DNA of 64,000 bases, from the NCBI RefSeq assembly GCF_026213295.1, contig NC_079414.1:2563118-2627117 (forward strand), given 5' to 3'. Each line of letters begins with the position of its first letter. The stretch's first letter is position 1. The translations under genes and the position numbers were made by a program. A model generated the notes under the pieces. The model had not been told where the DNA came from and made no database searches. It worked only from the letters and a program-made list of their open reading frames with translations. The stretch comes from Gadus chalcogrammus. Lineage: Eukaryota; Chordata; Actinopteri; Gadiformes; Gadidae. This document shows, one piece after another, positions 20,601 through 32,600 of this stretch.

Positions 20601-23600
20601 TATCAAGCGGGCTTCACTCGTTGTGAAATTGATTTGTTTCATACAGTTGTGGACCGGTTGAACTCCTTCTCCCTCATCCTGGTGCTGAATGTGTTAAATG
20701 CATCAGCATTTTTATGTGTGTTTTCCAGCATACATTTTATGTGGGTGTCATTTTCACCCGGCGGTCCGACAATGTGCTGCTAGTCTTGAAGTTACCGCTA
20801 ATCAAACAATAATTCCCATAATGCACGCAGCTGAGCGGGTGCCTGTTACTTCCAAACCCCGTACTCAGTGGTGGGTAGTACCGTGTTACAAGTAACGCAA
20901 ATGAGTAAAAAATTACTTATACAAGTACTTTTCACCATCCCTTTTTAAGTCTGTAGTTTTCTCTTACTCGAGTAAATATTTGATTTACAGTCCTACTCTT
21001 TACTCAATTGCATTTTCCATTGTGCCTTCATTAAAATTAGTATTTTGATAAACACATTATCTTCGTTGACTGTAATACAAGCATACACGTCGTGGATGCA
21101 GACGCGCAGGAAGATATTTTCGGCAGGGGGTGCGGGATTACGGTCCATGTAGAGTTTATATAATTCTAAAGATACTACTGTCTCTTATGCGTAGGCTGGA
21201 CCGCAATCGCGTGAAGACAAATCTGATTGGCTAATCAGCTAACCAAGCCAGCCTTGTTAGAGTTTAATTGGTTGTGTACCTACAAAACTTGCTTTGCACA
21301 GAGCAGAAATTAATTTAGGTTTTTAGTGTAAATTTGTTTGAAATTAAATTACATTTTTTGTTGTATGTTTAATGAACAATACACACAATGAAGCAACTTG
21401 TGAAGAAATGTTTTAAGGGATCACGTCTGCGCCGAGTAGATGCACAGAGAGTTGAAACAGCGCTTGTCCGGTCTGCTCACAAGAAGGTTTCTTTGGCCAG
21501 TTACTGTGATTAAACACGAGTTGTTCATTGTTCACAATGTATCGTTTTTCATGGGGAAAATGAGATGCGTCCCCGGGACGCATGGATAGTGAGTTTATTG
21601 CGTCCTTTCAGATTTTAATGCGTCAGGGACGCAGGACGCGTACCTAGCAACATCACTGCATAGGTCTATGTCTATAGGTCTATTTCCATAGATCTGTCCA
21701 AAGGTGTCCGTCTATAGGTCTATGTCTATAGGTCTGTCCATAGGTCTATGCATGAATGTGGCAGACCCATAATTAGATCTGAGTGACACCTGTGTTTGTC
21801 CTACGACGATCCATCTGTGAAAAGGGTGTTCATTTCAATGTGCCAATGGATCTTCATTTCTCTCACGCTCTCTCTCTCTCACGCTCTCTTTCTAGAAAAA
21901 TCCAGGGCTGAGTTGGAACAGGTCCCAAAGGTAAGAGGGCAACTTCCTTGTCACGCTATTTTATGACTTTGTTTGGATCAGGCCTTGCACACACACTACT
22001 TGTGTCTTTGACTCACCCTGGACTCGTGTTATTGCGGTGAGTCTTAAAATCCCCATCCAGGTCTTAAAGCTAGGGTAGGCCGCTAGCCAGAGGGAACTTC
22101 ATTTGGAAGGAATCCAACTGAAAACATCCTCCCCCAAAGCCACTCCCCCAATACACAGGACCAGCTCTCTAGCTCATGGAATGCTAGCAGTCTGGTCCTG
22201 ACCAATAAGACTGGGGCAGAGTTCATAGGTAGCGGGGGAGGTACATAGACACAGGGAAGCCATCCAATCTTTTGGAAGCCTTCCAAATAATTATTACGGA
22301 CCTGCGACAGCCCCAGATACCAGTCTTTCCTCTTTTTTTATATGCGATTGTAAAAACCTAAAATGTAATCTCAGGAACCACCCCACCTTTGGTGAGACAC
22401 AGGAGCCCACTGCAGGCCCTTGTCATGTCTTGTCTATGCCAACTGACGGACGTCTTGTGCATGGCAGATCTTCATGAGGCCTGAGTTTGCGCTGGAGGAC
22501 TCGGCCACCTTCAACGCCGTGCTGCCCTGGTCCCACTTCAACAGCGCTGGGGGGTGCAAGAGCAGCCGGGACATGGCCTCCTCCAGACTGCTGCAGGAGA
22601 AGGTAGGAATCATTAGATGATCTGATGGTAGGTAAGAACCCTCTGATTTGATTCGCCTGTGGGAACGGAACCAAGGCAGCCCGTTGCCTTTGAGTAGGGA
22701 GTGAGGATAGCAGCTGTGTGAGTTGTCATCAGATGGTGTCATGAAGATGGGCCATGCACCTCATGGGTAGGTAGACATGAGTGAGGTTACAGTCAGTAAA
22801 GGTTTTGTTAGTGAATGAGTAGAAGATAATAATTAGATGTGATAGACATCAGGCTCCTCAGACATCAGGCCAGGTTGGGGCTGTTAAAAGCTCCGGTGAA
22901 GCTTCTAGCTGGCGAACATGTAGGTGTCAGTGTTGGCCAACTACAGCAAACCTTCTGATATTGGGCGTTGGTGTTTCTTTTGGCGGTTTGCAAGCATCTT
23001 CATGGACTGCTCAGAGTGTTTGGGAAACAGTTAGCCTCCACAGAGTGGGGGTACCATCAATAGGAGCAGCTGAGAGAGACTAACCCCTGTCAGGGAACAC
23101 ACTATCCACCTTTCACACAGTAGATATATTTAGAAATGTAAAACCCAAACTACATCATATGGGTAATTATATGAGTATTCTGGTAAGATCCAGTTATGAG
23201 TTGGCACATGCTGACGGTGTTTAAAGATCCCATATCACGCTTTTTTAGGGTTAATAATTGCATTTTGGGCTACTACTAGAATAGGGTTACATCCGTGTAT
23301 GTTAGTAATACCCCTTATTATTCTCATACTGCACAATTTCTGCAAAACCATTTTCAGCCTCCTTCAAAAACTGTTTGTTTTGTATCATGTTGCAATAAGG
23401 CCCCCCTCCCGAGTAGCCCAGTCTGCTGTGATCGGAGGAACGCTTTGCTAGTACCGCGGAAAAATCACCCCCCCGAGAAGTCGTACACATTGCGGGTAGC
23501 CTGGAGGCGCGGCTTATGCACTTCAGCACCGCCCACTGCTAACCATAACAAACTGTTTCACCACTTATTGAGGGGCTTTCTCTGTGTTTAAATACAACCC

Positions 23601-26600
23601 CTGGCTTGGAATTGTTCTAGCTTAGCAGATGTAAACATGGATACATATGTCATTAAACAGTCTAAACAAAAGGGAAAAAGCCTGATATCAGCCCTTTAAG
23701 AGCCTTGTTGCGCCCCCAGCTCAGTCACTACCTGGATGTGGTGGAGGTGAGCATTGCCCGGCAGATCTCCCTGCGCTCGGAGGCCTTCTTCCACGCCATG
23801 TCGTCGCAGCACGAGCTGCAGGACCGGCTGCGCAGCACGCAGGGCGCTGTGGCCGTGCTGCGGGGCCGCACCGCCGCCATGGAGCGGGTCATGTGCCGGG
23901 GCCCGCTCAGCCTCCTGCGCACGGCCCTGGAGCGGGGCAACTGCGCACGGCTGTACGACAAGCTGAAGCTGATGGCGGCGGTGCACCAGACGCAGCCCAC
24001 CGTGCAGCTGCTGCTCGCCACCTCCGAGTTCGTGGGCGCGCTGGAGCTCATTGCCACCACCAAGGAGGTGCTGCAGCAGGAGCTGCAGGGCATCCACAGC
24101 TTCAGGTAGGGACCCACACCAACTCCACACCACTGGACTCACACAGCCGTGGGGGAGCAGGAGCCCACCCTGACTGTCTTCATTTGTTAATGGAAAGACG
24201 AATTACTGAAGCGAGAACGTTGTTTCATATCCTCTTTAAAAGTCGCATGTTGGCTGCTCATTAATGTATGAAAAAAAAAATGATGTGTATTATATTGAGA
24301 CGTGGAGCCCCAGGTGGACTCTTTGGTACTGCAACAGTGCACGATGTGCAGATAAGAATGTTTCATCTCGTCGTCTTGAGGTGGTCTTCTAACCCGGTGG
24401 ATGTGGTCATGTGCTGAGCTCCTGCTTATTTCCCATTCTCTCTCTCCTACTATATCCTCTCAGACATCTTGGCTCCCAGCTGTGTGAGCTGGAGAAGCTC
24501 ATCGACAAGATGATGGTGGAGGACTTCAGCATGTACACCCGCAGCGACCTGAACAGGAGCCTCAGAGAGGAGCCACATGTCCTGGAGAAGGTAACCCATT
24601 GATATAGGGTTGCTCCCCGCTGCAGGTGGAAGTGTGCTAGGTTAGCTGAGTGTCTGCTAGGTTAGCTGAGTGTCTGCTGGGTTAGCTGAGTGTCTGCTGG
24701 GTTAGCTGAGTGTCTGCTGGGTTAGCTGAGTGTCTGCTGGGTTAGCTGAGTGTCTGCTGGGTTAGCTGAGTGTCTGCTGGGTTAGCTGAGTGTCTGCTGG
24801 GTTAGCTGAGTGTCTGCTGGGTTAGCTGAGTGTCTGCTGGGTTAGCTGAGTGTCTGCTGGGTTAGCTGAGTGTCTGCTGGGTTAGCCGAGTGTCTCAAAC
24901 TGACCATGTGCCCACCACCACCACAGGGGCATCAGCTGAATGCCGTCTCAGAGAAGGTGGGGTTTGGAAGCATAAGTAATCTGTCACTGTCTATAAATGA
25001 AGGGATTTGATCATGTTGTATTTAATTTATCGTCTAGTCGAATGGCAATGTGGTAAATTTGACGATCTTTAAAGGGGACCTATTATGCTTTTTCGACTTT
25101 TTTGACCTATAAACGTTGTTATAATGATTGATAGTCATGTTTAACCATAAACAAAAAACGATGTAGATTTTCAGGAAACTCTTCCTCTCATCTGGGCGCA
25201 TTCAGCATTCTCTGTCAACGCTCGGTTTCGTCCTTCTCCGCCCCCTCCTGCCAACCCAACTCCGTTATGATTGGTTACCTTCCTTGAAGCGCGCGCGGGC
25301 AGATTTGACCAGGCATATGGGGGCGCGGCAGGAGTGCCTCTACGTAGATGATTTCCCGGAAGTAAATCGCAAACGTTGTCCCGAGTGTTTAGCGTTCTGC
25401 ACAGCCACCCCAAGGAATACGTCGAAATGCATGTACGTCATTATTTGACACTTAAGTATGGTTAAACATGACTATCAATCATTATAACAACGTTTATAGG
25501 TCATAAAAGTCGAAAAAGCATAATAGGTCCCCTTTAAATGCATGTTGGGTTGTTTTTGGTGTTTCCGTTGTAATGGGTCAGCCTGATAAAAACAAGTCAT
25601 CCGATTATTCTGTAAATGCAACTGTTCAAAATACAATTCGGTTTGATTCAATCTGATTTAGTCTTGTGATTCTATGTAAAAAACAAAGCTTGATATCTTC
25701 CACAATCGAATCGGCCATCAACTCATTATTAAACCTGCACTATCTAACTTCCCAATAGCAGCCTCTAGTGGCTTAAGTGTACACTGCAGTTATAGCTGTG
25801 ACATGTGGGGGGCTTTTATTCTTGAGAAACATTCTAGTTCAGATATGTTCTAATGGAGTAAATAGCTGCTGTAGAGATGGTACATAGTGCAGGTTTAAAA
25901 TAACTCAAATAAAAAATATAGGAAATGCTTTGTATCTTTTATTTGTGTTTGTGTGTGTGTGTACCAGGAGCGTCTGGAGTCCCTGGTGTTTGGTCTGCTG
26001 CGTCAGAGGAAACTGGACTTCCTGGACATCTACAACGAGGAGATGATCCAGGCTGCCAAGGGCATCGTCACACAGGTGAGGAGCCCCACCACTAGCGTGC
26101 CGCTGCATTCAGTCCCCCCCCACCTGACCCCGTATGCTGGGTTAGTAACCACGACTCAGCCCCTTCTGGGGCTAAGTTCCCTTCGCCATGCTGGTTCACA
26201 AAGCCACCATGTTTCTGCCAGGTTATCTACCCACTTTACAATCAAACTGTTCATCTTTACCTGTCCTTAGTGTGTCGTTACTCACCTTTTCTAAGTTATA
26301 AAGATCCTCTGTTGTGCGCCAGACATGAGTCCCTCCCTCCACTCCATCACATCCTGCTCCCTTTATGATGCACCAGGAAATGATTCAATTATATCGTTTA
26401 CAATCAACAATCAGGCTATAAATGCATATTTTTATAATGGGATTTATGATGAAGCTCAGGCCATTAAAAACTGCTTGAAATTAAATGTTCGTCTGAGGGG
26501 TTCTAGTGGACAGGGCACCAGGATGAGTCTCAGCCCATGTGTTGTCTTCCAGTGTGTGGTGGACAGTGTGGTCAACATCCCGGACATCGACACGGACGTC

Positions 26601-29600
26601 GTCACAAAGTAGGTACACGCATACGGACACTGGGTATGGTCTATCTGACAAAATATAACAAAGCAGTGAGAATCTCTAGTAGATTATTATTGTCCATCAG
26701 TTTGCACAACTTCCAGGAACTTGCAAACGAACAGAAATCTATCTGTTCCAGTGGCTTGCTTTGGTTCAGTTGCAAATGTTCAACTGAATTTCTTCAAATG
26801 TTTGATAGCATTTCTTATTTAGCCAAATAAAGAAAGGAACAACATACACTGATCAAAGCGCATGATCATCCCTCAACCACCGTCATCCCTCCTCATAAGT
26901 CTGTCCCACCCTACCAGATAATATCAACTCAACAGAAATACATTATTGAATGGAACTATCCGAGTGTAGATGTATCCATGGTAAAGGAGGGATTAGGATT
27001 CAACCACACCATGACTATTACAATAAAATGGTACCCACATGGTTATCATGTCGAGCAACACAACATGAGAGCCTGTGCTGAAGCATTGTGCGTGTGTCTC
27101 CGCAGGCTGGCGGACCAGATGCGACTGATGACCTTCCTCCAGTGGTTTGACCTTCTGCAGAGCGTCTTCAGCAGCTTCCTGCTCTTCCTCCAGAGGGTGA
27201 AGGTAAGCCGGCTCCTCTCCATCCACCCTTACACGGGCTCTCTGAAACCCGGTGAAATCCAGGATGGTTCCTGTGTGAGGTCTCTACTAATGTGGTCTAC
27301 TGGGCTCTGGTGCATAAGAGGAGCAGACCTGGTGATATGGGCCACACCTGTCTGTCCCACGGTGACCTTGAAAAGGGTCTGTTGCTCTGCTCCAGATGAG
27401 AAAAATAGTGACGATTATAATGAAGAAACTTAGTAACTCATCTAAAAGACTCTTAAGACATGAAATACGATTAATTAAAAAGTGCATATGGTATACATAG
27501 ACATACTTAGAATGAGAGGGTTTGATTGGATTAACCATGAAATTATTTACTATTGGTTAGATATCTCTAGTCAACAATCAATGTATTAAAGGAGACATAT
27601 TATGGTGTTTTCCCAACAATTGAACAGAGTATTCAGTTCCAGAAAACCTGTTTTTGAAGCTGTTTGCTGGAAATAGAAAAAAATCTCGCCTACCACTATT
27701 CACCTCTGTTTCAGTCCCTACAGAATGCGCTGTTTCTCGTGTCTGTAGCTTTAATGCAAAATGAGCTGCTGCCCATTAACCAATGAGCTGTCAGAGTGAA
27801 CCACAGCATGGAGTCGAAGTGATTGTTGCTTTTTGCGGAGTCTCTGAGCTCTATATCTATTAGGGGTGTAACGGTACATGTATTTGTATTGAACCGTTTC
27901 GGTACGGGGTGCTCGGTTCGGTACGGTGGCGTACCGAACGAGTTTCCATACGGACATATTAAGTAGAGGACCGCATGTGTGTGCACATGCACAGTTGCGC
28001 ACACCGTAGCTGTGTTCGAAATTGTTCCCTATTCACTCACTCATTATTCCCTATATAGTGTTCATGATATAGTAGGGGTGTGACGATACACTCGGCTCAC
28101 GAGACGAGACACGATATTGGGTTCACGAGAACGAGACGAGATTTTAAGAAAACTACAATGACAAAATATATGACTGGACCAACAGACTTTTATTTAACCA
28201 AGTCGCGCATGCATTTTGAAATGTTTTATTATAACTCTTTACATGCATGAAATTGAAACTAAAACTAAAATGTGTTAAAGTAAAATAAATTAAATTAAAT
28301 AATTCTCTTTTTTCAAGTGCAAACAATATTATGTGCAAAACCAAATCAAAGTACCCAAAGGTACCTCGATTAAATGTATTTGTTTTCGCGGTTATTCAGC
28401 CTCTTCTTCTCCTCCGGAAAAACACGACCGCATTGCATTGTGGTATACGGGAGTAACATGTAGGGTATTTTAAGTGCATTATATAGTGCATGAAATTAAC
28501 CACTGAGAATTCGAACACCACTACAAAATGGCGAGCACCCTATATAGTACACTATATCCGTGATAGGGAACGATTTCGAACACAGCTTATGGCTGCTTTC
28601 GATGCTTCCCCTCCTTCTCCTCCTCTTCTTTTCCTTCTCCTTCTTTAGGTTCTGGCAGCCTAGATGTAGCAAAGGCGCATTACTGCCTCCACAGGCGACA
28701 AATAGAAGTTTGGATAAATCACAAATCTCGCAAGACCGATACTAACGCGACAGGTAATATCGTCGAGGTTAATCTCGCGAGATCTCGTGGCACGAGATCT
28801 CGTCACACCCCTATGATATAGTGCACTATTTCGGGAACGAACAAACGAGAATTCGGACACTACGATCAACATTTCTAAACGTCATTTGCTTCAGTAAATT
28901 CGCCGGGTATTTGTGTGACGCAGACAGATGCGCCCACATCATGTAAACAAACCGGGCACTCACGAGGAAAGCTAGAGGTTTTATTGAAGTTGAATGTTAC
29001 ATTTCCTTGTTCAAGTTTTTTTAAATTAATTTTTAATGTTAAATATTCTATGTTAAATCCCAAATAAATTGTTGAGATTTCTAAACGAAAGCCGTAAACT
29101 CTTCTTCTCCTCCGGAAAAACACGACCGCATTGCATTGTGGTATACGGGAGTAACATGTAGGGCACATCATATGTACACTCAAATTTTGGGTATTTTAAG
29201 TGCACTATATAGTGCATGAGTAAAATTTAATCCGAGCAACAACTTGAAACTGTTTAGTGTTGCAATTGTTCAATTTTGCCCATGGAGAAAATATATTTTT
29301 TAAAGAAACAGTCTGAGCCAATGTTATTTATTTTTATTTCTAAATTTCAGAATCTTGTATTTATATTTTTTCGAGCAGAATTCTAGCTTTGTATTGTCTA
29401 ATGTTCCTAATGTTAAAAGCAAAAAATTGTGTTATGAACAACTAGCACATTTATATCTTGCATTTTGTTTTCTTACTGTACCGAAAATGAACCGAACCGT
29501 GACCTCAAAACCGAAGTAGGCAAGGCAACTTTATTTATATAGCACTTTTCATACACAAGGCAGACTCAAAGTGCTTCACATATAAACATTAATAAATAAA

Positions 29601-32600
29601 TAAACAATAAAATAAAATAATAGATAAGTAAAAGAAAACATATGCAAAGAAATGAGTAAAATAAAAAGTGCAATGCAGTGTATTTAAGATCAGATCAACA
29701 GTCTCTCTGGTATCCGCGTCGGGACTCCAACCCGACCTAAAGGAACTTGGTACTTTCTCTGGGACTCCAACCCGGATTCTAGTAACCCTTATCCTTTCTC
29801 TCTGGTATCAGATCATGTATCTTTCTGGTAAAAATAGAAAATTAAATTGAAAGTTAAAAAGGCTTTTTAGTAAGTAAAATTGAAAGTGCAATGTATTTAC
29901 GATCAGATCAACAGTCTCTCTGGAACCCAAGTCAGGACTCCAATCCAGATTCTAGGACTCTAACCCAGTCAGAACTTGGAAACGTCTCCCACGGAGCTCG
30001 GTATGCCAACACCAGATGATGGCTCACTTTTTTCCTCTCAGATTCAACACAACCAATATCTGTGATTCCACGGCGGGAATCAAAACAACATAACTCTAAC
30101 CACGAACCAAAGGAACACACGTCGGGACTCCAACCCGACCTAAAGGAACTTGGTCCTTTCTCTGGGACTCCAACCTGACCTAAAGGAACTTGGTCCTTTC
30201 TCTGGGACTCCAACCCGACCTAAAGGAACTTGGTCCTTTCTCTGGGACTCCAACCTGACCTAAAGGAACTTGGTCCTTTCTCTGGGACTCCAGCCCGACC
30301 TAAAGGAACTAGGTCCTTTCTCTGGGACCCCAACCTGACCTAAGGAACTTGGTCCTTTCTCTGGGACTCCAACCCAGATTCTAGGGCTCTAACCAAGACA
30401 GAACTTGGGTCTCAAACCCTTATCCTTTCTCTCTGGTATCAGATCATGTATCTTTCTGGTAAAAATAGAAAATAAAGGGAAAGTTAAAAAGGCATTTTAG
30501 TAAAATAAAGGCAAAGTATTTAAGATTTAGCAGAAAGCTAAAGCAAACATAAAAGTCTTCAATCTTGTTTTAAAGGTGCTTAGAGTTGAGGCAAGTCTTA
30601 AATCCTCAGTTTATTCCAGCTATTTGTTGCATAGTAACTAAATCCTGCTTTCCCATGTTTCGTGTTCACTCTGGGGATAATTAACAGATTGGTCTCAGAA
30701 GATCTTAGTGTTCTAGAAGGCTTATGTAGTGGAAGCATATCAGTTAAATATTTTGGGCCTAAACCATGTAGGGATTTATAGGTTAGCAACATGATTTTAA
30801 AATCAATTCTCTGATGACGTACCTTACCGAGATTTTTGTGTACCGTTACACCCCTAATATCTATATAATAATAATAATATTATATATAGGTATTTATATC
30901 ATATTACTGTATATCTTGTATGTGCGCCTCGGATGATATTATGAATCATAAAGACTGCGTCTGACATCTCTGGTACTTCCACAACAAGCAAAGACTTGTA
31001 ATGGGGGTTATCTCGGCCATGGTTGAGAAGAATTGGGGGAAAGGAACCTTCGGCCTTGACTCTCTCTGTACATATTGTACATATTGAGCCGCGACATGGA
31101 GGAGGGGATTGTACTCCCGGAGCTGAGCTGCCGGACTGCCGCCGAGCTCCCCCCGCCGGAGCTGCCGGACTGCCGCCAGAACTTCGGCGGTAGTCCGGCA
31201 GCTCCGCCGGACTCCCTGCCAGGCAGTCACATAGCAAACTGACAAATTAGACATCTATTTTTGTATGGAATATCCCTGCTTCTGAAATGCGCGAACATCT
31301 CCGCCCAGCGCTAGTCCGCTGGTCCACAAAATCTTAGCTATGCTCTTATTGAAGTGGGGTTTGGAAAGTGGGTGGTAATATTCAAACGTTCCCCCTTCCT
31401 ACGCAGGAGGGGGCAAATAAACGGACTCGCTTATTTGGTAACTGTAGGTGGGGTACTTTCTGAAATGCATATCTCACTCAGAAGAATCATGTACAGACTT
31501 TTTTCAAAGTTTGTATGCGTGTGGGAGCACCAGAGACCCAAAACAACACCCCAAATCCCTGGTAAAGTTAGGTTTTCATAAAATGTCCCTATTCTCAGAA
31601 TAAAAGACACTGGACAACATCCTAAGATCCTCCAGAATTATGAGGACCAGTCAGAGTTCTGGTGATGAAGCCATTATGTTGAACCACGGCGTTCATTATT
31701 AATGATGATGATAATAATAATAATAATTCATTATATTTATATAGCGCTTTTCAATGAGCCATAGATGCTTACCATGAAGGGGGGGACCTAACTCACCACC
31801 ACCAGTGTGTAACACCCACTTGGGTGATGCACGGCAGCCAATCTGCGCCAGAACGCAAATATAATTTGTTAAGATGACTTTGTTGTTCCAAGTGAAGATC
31901 TCGCCTCCACAAATGTCAACAATAACATATTGCACATTGGTATTTTATAATTAATAACCCTTGCGTCGTCATGTTTGTGGACAAAAATGATCGGCATGAA
32001 AGTATTTTTTTGACAAATCATTTTGGTTTTATTAAACCAGGAGGGACGGTACCGATGGTTTGATCCCCCAGACCGCTGAGGCCCTGTAAGCCCCTTTAGC
32101 TCCCCAACCAGGGTCTACAGATCGCTGAGGCTAACACTGAGGTCCTGTAAGCCCCTCTAGCTCCCCACCCAGGGTCTACAGATCGCTGAGGCTAACACTG
32201 AGGTCCTGTAAGCCCCTCTAGCTCCCCATCCAGGGTCTACAGGCCGCGTGAGGCTAACACTGAGGTCCTGTAAGCCCCTCTAGCTCCCCATCCAGGGTCT
32301 ACAGGCCGCGTGAGGCTAACTTCCTGCCTCTCTCTGCAGGCCACGCTGAGTGTGATCAGGAACGTGGTGCTGGAGGCCCTGGACTCCAACCAGAAGAGCC
32401 GGCTGCTGGCAGAGCAGACCACGGCCCCCGCCGCATGCCACGCGTCCCCACCCCCCCATCAGTCACATCCCGGGGAGGCGGAGCTGGCCTACCTCACCCA
32501 CGAGGGCCTCTTCATCAGCGACGCTCTAAGCGACGCCCAGCGGGCCCACGGGGGCCCCCAGGAGAAGAGCTCCGGCTTAGGCCCCAGGCCCCAGCATGGA

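Larger units (their letters stand above)
27861..30856. mobile_element. 3.0-kb hAT-type element with nested insertions, perfect 8-bp duplication
   Basis: 'taggggtgtaacggtaca' and its inverted copy 'tgtaccgttacaccccta' are bounded by 'atatctat' on both sides (27853-27860 and 30857-30864). Internal 'ggttcggtacggt'/'accgaaccgt' motifs support the pairing. Inside it are a second hAT (28073-28813), pieces of another MITE family and a - strand L2-type LINE (about 29517-30815). No hAT transposase survives. Confidence 0.88.

Noticed and set aside
23696..24142. 148-codon minus-strand frame
   Set aside because: It is antisense to the GC-rich vps54 exon 23720-24105, which is supported by phase and by similarity to Vps54.
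24636..24895. CRISPR-like array
   Set aside because: Units are directly adjacent 20-bp copies without spacers, in a vertebrate intron.
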